Origin: Sphingobium yanoikuyae
GTDB taxonomy: Bacteria > Pseudomonadota > Alphaproteobacteria > Sphingomonadales > Sphingomonadaceae
Assembly: GCF_034424525.1 (NCBI RefSeq)
Contig: NZ_CP139979.1
Location: forward strand, 930,001-994,000
Length of the DNA: 64,000 nt
Reading direction: 5' to 3'
Both the position numbers and the translations under genes were made by a program. Each line of letters starts with the position of its first letter. The first letter of the stretch is position 1. The notes beneath the pieces are model-generated. The model made no database searches. It had not been told where the DNA came from and saw only the letters and a program-made list of their open reading frames with translations. This document shows positions 63,401 to 64,000 of the stretch, piece by piece.

Positions 63401-64000
63401 GACGAGAGAGCTCTATGCCGCATTCACCGACATTGATCTTCTGCGCCAGCAGCACTTCCTGATCGACACGCTCTATTTCAACGAACTGTCGCAGCCCGCC
63501 AGGACAGAAAGCCCGTCCTACCTGCAATATGTCCGCGGTTACCGGGCAGTGAACACACTCTTCTCGCCGGAGCGTGGCTATACCGACAATCTCGCGCCCT
63601 ACACGACTGATCCCTCCACAATCAGCGAGGATCGGCCGCTTGGCGTGCCGGTGCGCGCCATCGTTGATGGAAAGCCGCTGAAGGCCAAACGTGTTCTCAC
63701 GGGCAATATGGATTTGCGTCTGTCCACCATCCAGACCGCGCGGGGCGGCACAGTCAGCATCCTTGGCCCAGGCGGCGACCTGATCGCTGGGTCGGTTGTG
63801 CGCACCTCCGAGCAGTCATCGCGGCGCTTGACAGCATTCACGCGTCCGGGATCCGGCGCCTCAGTCCACGAAACATTCGAAGGCGGCAATCTGTCACCGA
63901 TTTCTACCCGCTTTGACGCTATTCCGCTTGGTTACGAAGGGGTGCTTACGCTTCGAGGCGGCCGGATCAACAGCTTCACCGATGGCGATGTCATCTTGAA
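51471..64000 (+). CDS. giant TpsA exoprotein (filamentous hemagglutinin type), 3' end outside the window
   Basis: Open from ATG 51471 to the last base, at least 4176 codons without a stop. Signal peptide: residues 1-36 (RRRFLLLGASFVALATGG, cleavage near TATAQ-type VATAQ). An unusual ~110-residue helical insert precedes the TPS secretion domain (LLSWNRFDIGKNTTLQFNQ, LKADGTVVVLNHAGIIFG, VNTHSLLASTLELGN). The rest is beta-helix repeats with recurring G-x-(I/V)-x-(V/L) strands and 'GRDV/AGRD' turns (near 61740-62170: DAGRDVLGR, TAGRDVSEL, AVGRDILAG, HAGRDIAAR). Probably an adhesin or surface filament exported by the TpsB at 44208. Confidence 0.93.
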   Translation, partial: MMSGASFSSPARRRFLLLGASFVALATGGLPTVATAQTLGAAIGGQVQPRPAPNQTGGVPVRSGTMQGALQRQQSTQGRVDQIRSYIASIKAAVDRGPVVDGLDRNGLDPTDAIREAIAATRAGNTRRASELLISAGAQYDITGLKTWQGAGLPSQTTGADGHVTVTIDQNQERALLSWNRFDIGKNTTLQFNQKSNGTAQPGWVAVNRVTNSTDPSLILGNLKADGTVVVLNHAGIIFGKGSQVNTHSLLASTLELGNAAKFVPGVDGTRLVEPTTIAERNAAYLQLGLFTPANGTTGGISVSPLLVSGVTEGDGTRFSAEREGGITVDAGARISGGAGGFIMLTAPNIENAGTLRAIDGQVSLQAGRAVNYAQSTGADSGLDPYVRGYMLNSYAYTGQADGTIVNNGLIESQRGYISLGAGAEGAITQNGLLSATTSVARNGKISLTAGQIALGGSANAAAAGALVITPDDNGETIPQGTANEPAGFKQSQIEIGTQVLTASQKLGALLATNFTMGENALIHAPGADVAIGVLKVTSPVGDNALLLANPGRIDIARGALIDVSGLKDVKLDASRNSIEIAPVKRGELRDTPNYREVEVDGNFSLNGKTIFIDPRLSGVREDGVAWVGSPLIEAGSIAGQIPTTASEFMTKGGSVTLTTSSPIDFTNITIDNAPSVHVANGAAIDMSGGWVSYAAGAIKATKLVTADGRIVDIARANPNDIYVDVITSTTEVRQPRIGMLRSWQLGAGQRQRSDVAYDEGRDAGALIISGAAVTVEGTVHANAFAGARQIAGGGKPSQMPASLGRSLQASPYELPSGGALSISSLGDVLVYHGTRETVEANRAELLLSDAMLNAAGLSELSLTAAGMVTFAGLNPVTLQTPDALRITGVSDLTLTPGGILSVEAGRTIRFDGNVTVASGTIASRTELSGQMLNDLFVGLNPTVSNGSAFRKGLYGDGNGDDISSNYLYAADPGALNPFDVVVTGKLSTAGQWVNDYQSSGAALGGAYRNGGNISLTVAPNVFVAIGDSLATATQAADLSGSIRVSGTLDVTSGGYVTPTGSLVLDGKGGNVSLVNQTTYASPHLTDSGILFNEPRGLSLWPVGGAPTQSVEFTPIPGVANSRAAVLPSLVPDTQRSTVDIANASILGFGFAGGGQFSLVAPNISFGSDNRAGSTHIGFDFFEKTGFGTLDVSSYRSRIVDDLFANDRVAKSAFLETTRFVVQNGETLDLTQWVLPTLLSADQSKALRGLGTGSSLLAQSFLGPTTNVAFWDRKAAHLVLGGLTELDVMAGGTVTGAPEASIMIGKLYNAGSITLHGGSIVQRNDLVDSLIVGGLGVRDLSDTLGGAIDSQGRFLESAENAAGLTDPTNRGRLLTNAELVSKDGADRLIHFLGLVDTADGIVLAAGSKTDLSGIAITNPRASIIGGRQLLTGRVVDGGSVRLEASHEVGRLVGPGQRDVAMSGRALVREDGSALDISGASATFEMAGSLGVITPWLGWSKAGMISVLAGGTLGTTPINAYGGVDQAEGGTLEWLDPTIGTGNAARDYLTTSLISGSGFDTLIARKGLTLDGSFDLALRKALIVTSQDPLVASNPYVADAAVSIGATAGTDATLRAGYVRLASRWGRTPDVAGLEGDGNVRLIAGGQGIDVAGAIGFERSIASLTFATPGDMRLTGVDWGQAPGRPTYDGALVAAADILIDARRTYATTGTGNLQGMLEGALTSVSGGYSQRPFDIAALDDHRITFGNSFLDPKAPAPLSAGTHLRVLAHEIVQNGYIAAPLGLLEFGSTTPTRIGVGGSLVSTPTEKLTFSASSVTSVSGAGLTVPYGTTTDGVEYYFPTVGTPLTKLPVGELVLSAGSIVQAKGALIDGRGGGDVYAYEFQSGVGGSRDVLDRFNRDAFSANGYDAVTGTGYQFADQRQVYALVPVADAGKIAPYDPIYSADYADLHGAQAGKTVTLDGGHGIAGGEYLLVPAKYAMAIPGALRLVENTGSAAPLPGTSTQLLDGSVVVGGTYAFAGTGISESTRHSFTVQTKEVFTKYSSIKTTSGSDYLTGRDPDGRPRLPLDAARVVLAPLSELKLAGAFDLRAGEGGQAGQIDILGSNILIAAEGVEAADGVLLIADTTLAKLNAPSLVVGGRRSDNADGTTTVTASATNLTVAGDAHLSAGELLLAVGGTGSVLAIEDGASLAATGDPAIKTGADYKASGAGSILRLANGAERLVARTGTGDSAIAIGAATLSGEALALDTSGRFVVADGANFNAKYAAISGADIHFAGSADASGEAGVIGTVLAAKLGAAERLTVRSPGSIRFAAGTHRFNDLVLDTASLAADAQAAAGSAVRIEAGNVRLANNGNAADGCATSALCGSAGSLSLGAKTISLANNTVRASGFADGVTLAASDGLYVEGKGSFDVGSAALTLNTPFIAERTAAADPRNQTVRPDYTFLTSGAVAISATGANPEAKIEGNAAPGARIAFGTIDDRVQTVWISGSTIRATAGIIDVQSEGNISLVGATLSVPGYEKTFGDEVDPVTVSAGGGTLNLFSANGSIATDAGSALITDTGKGNAGTLNLLAGNGSVTLLAALNPGLAIDPDAEATDGAPAKAALRQGSFTLDSGTGSFDFGGFVESYGTQFGGDVWVRTGAGSLDLAEGRSLKAQSVTLTADGGSITIAGTLDTSGVDVTGMAADAARNAAVNGGDIALWGQNGVTLASTAKLDTHTTGYADTDSRPAKAGDVTIGIGSESATLTIASGATIDVGARRTQAEPGVGRMIPQVITDPATGSPVTIYRYAEPDQGGTVTFRAPVIGSNRDKVALSQRGTILGADSVQLEAFQRYDLEAMADSGLYSGITRGYDGAIRLDFGATGANPFTTDMALADGRSSLVRFIQTFDVSTVDGSSLDGMRLRPGVELASTGSIETASQWNLAAASFSPAQLQAAVDAGVLELIPEISTGSEPRYKVVPGKEGQLLDRFATFLYRTDGGSARGEAPVVTLRAGNDLTINRSISDGFFTFRDKSDVDYINWQLGGGDRTWQPALQFSCGGASGSCSNIASYGTGANPGASSTLTISLTTAATQGDQYIGAANINSPLSLAGNGADAGGESRNALGFAELFSLLDGDVAMHSSDIRLVAGTGNTLSANPLVVDRALNADVTLQGEYSYRITATGTVAYDGPLQFRLQRAANDPSKISFDIGDTLDLTDTTADLNLLRDDAYTQLNWGSTAGLGADTRAAARLFFEGKGYSFVGNATNPTGIIAPLSEVIAFLQSFEPTYQAGLASGRTGYSVNRTPPIIRYGNANQQTTPNAPNQAFVRTVVRSGDGNIAMAASRDIDLRGGEQVVYRRADGTQVSAPSYFGGSTDAVQFASAAIYTAGVRVAPSDVRGRIVGTDQIVSLTPDSTYLSPIADAVDFIPSPKGISGNMPVLAHGGGDVSLDAGRDVLGRRDEWTQLTGTVGQGYSGGELGATSTDAFGTAGLQSTQPWRTGTIGDDTEIGLAYGYFRSGVGGLAGGDVSVTAGRDVSELTVVLGSTATTTLSDAGKTMLTFGGGDLSLAVGRDILAGTADIAAGSAEIHAGRDIAARGREPIAAETPQYLRVRLADAVVDISAGGSAILASVSALGLDQSQGSGGFYSPAAAFSLSTVETARIAQTAGLGDPKDFGQFPSARSEFGREIDFSQILPPSMALTSLAASVELPQNSPQILYPSAVGQLRILSADSIKGLVIGMDDSDPGQVGGGFSSGQRFFQLPGVTPMTTDVELRLQHNQRITHAGDAQPVRIHTDGSIDRGAIFLPKQARITAGGDIVDLFFQGQNLAAGDTTRIRAEGDVMGTIGSDGSFSYVQSNNFILGGPGAFIVEAGGDIGPFVSSVRAGGADSAGGIRTIGNDYNPWLSDEGASVSVRFGIKGGADYAALRETYLNPENFAKLDGDLFEQVTDSFGNRKPDRTKPIYAPMLADWLRDNDPAAFTEIFGTSSPSGEALASAAYGKTRELYAAFTDIDLLRQQHFLIDTLYFNELSQPARTESPSYLQYVRGYRAVNTLFSPERGYTDNLAPYTTDPSTISEDRPLGVPVRAIVDGKPLKAKRVLTGNMDLRLSTIQTARGGTVSILGPGGDLIAGSVVRTSEQSSRRLTAFTRPGSGASVHETFEGGNLSPISTRFDAIPLGYEGVLTLRGGRINSFTDGDVIL

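Noticed and set aside
1..64000. CRISPR array, tRNA or rRNA genes, prophage structural genes
   Set aside because: I saw no regularly spaced short repeats, no cloverleaf-type sequence with a CCA-adjacent acceptor stem, no rRNA-like stretch and no capsid, portal or tail genes. A covariance-model scan would be needed to exclude small RNAs.

Overview
The window reads as accessory DNA of a high-GC alphaproteobacterium, most likely a sphingomonad. The reasons are a MobF relaxase and coupling-protein pair, DUF736/DUF2493-type backbone genes, several TonB/ExbBD and FecI/FecR sets, and large outer-membrane receptors. It could be a conjugative (mega)plasmid or an integrated element. There is no rRNA, no recognisable tRNA and no CRISPR array. 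All family names come from reading the translated sequence, not from a database search.

1-13 kb: conjugative-element backbone and cargo. It holds tightly packed small genes, several without a known function. A PAPS-reductase-like gene (1276 to 6977) is split by a 4.66-kb IS66-family element with terminal inverted repeats and an 8-bp target duplication (AGACGATC). That IS66 copy is itself broken by an IS110/IS1111-type element in tnpC and carries an unrelated passenger gene. Beyond it lie a SLOG-like protein, a predicted antitoxin-type protein, small plasmid proteins, a striking ~280-bp imperfect inverted repeat (about 10918-11199), and DUF736 and DUF2493 genes.

13-20.7 kb: DNA-transfer (relaxosome) module. 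It contains a small TraD/TraC-like protein, a cluster of TGTC-GACA palindromes (an operator or oriT candidate), a ribbon-helix-helix protein, a TraD/VirD4-like coupling ATPase, a MobF relaxase-helicase, a membrane-anchored Mrr-like nuclease and a VirB1-like lytic transglycosylase. The last four are packed tightly, with ATGA overlaps.

20.7-24 kb: a minus-strand set of three genes. They encode an FAD/NAD(P)-binding protein, a trypsin-fold protein whose catalytic serine position appears to be leucine, and a protein of unknown family. The set sits between two copies of the 32-bp 3' end of the transglycosylase gene. This is the best candidate here for an undescribed system.

24-34.4 kb: heme acquisition island bounded by ~104-bp direct repeats. 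It carries an ECF sigma factor, FecR, a TonB-dependent receptor with a signalling (STN) domain, a hemophilin-like secreted protein, its Slam-type outer-membrane exporter, heme oxygenase, a YbaN-type membrane protein and TonB. FecR and the receptor each have the same promoter-like motif (GGAAAA-N8-CTCGATTGTT) upstream.

34.4-37.3 kb: an orphan prepilin peptidase, a winged-helix regulator, a kdsD/kpsF 3' remnant and a kdsB gene.

37.3-64 kb: a second cell-surface-signalling set combined with a two-partner secretion (TPS) locus. It has three LuxR-type regulators without a luxI, FecI/FecR, a TonB-like protein, an HU-like protein and a barrel-less STN-TonB_C protein. These are followed by TpsB (FhaC-like), a DUF2341-LamG-ExbB fusion, ExbD, TonB, a porin-like protein and a TpsA exoprotein of at least 4176 codons that runs off the window. 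The arrangement recalls the Pseudomonas aeruginosa PUMA3 (VreA/VreI/VreR) and PdtA/PdtB system.
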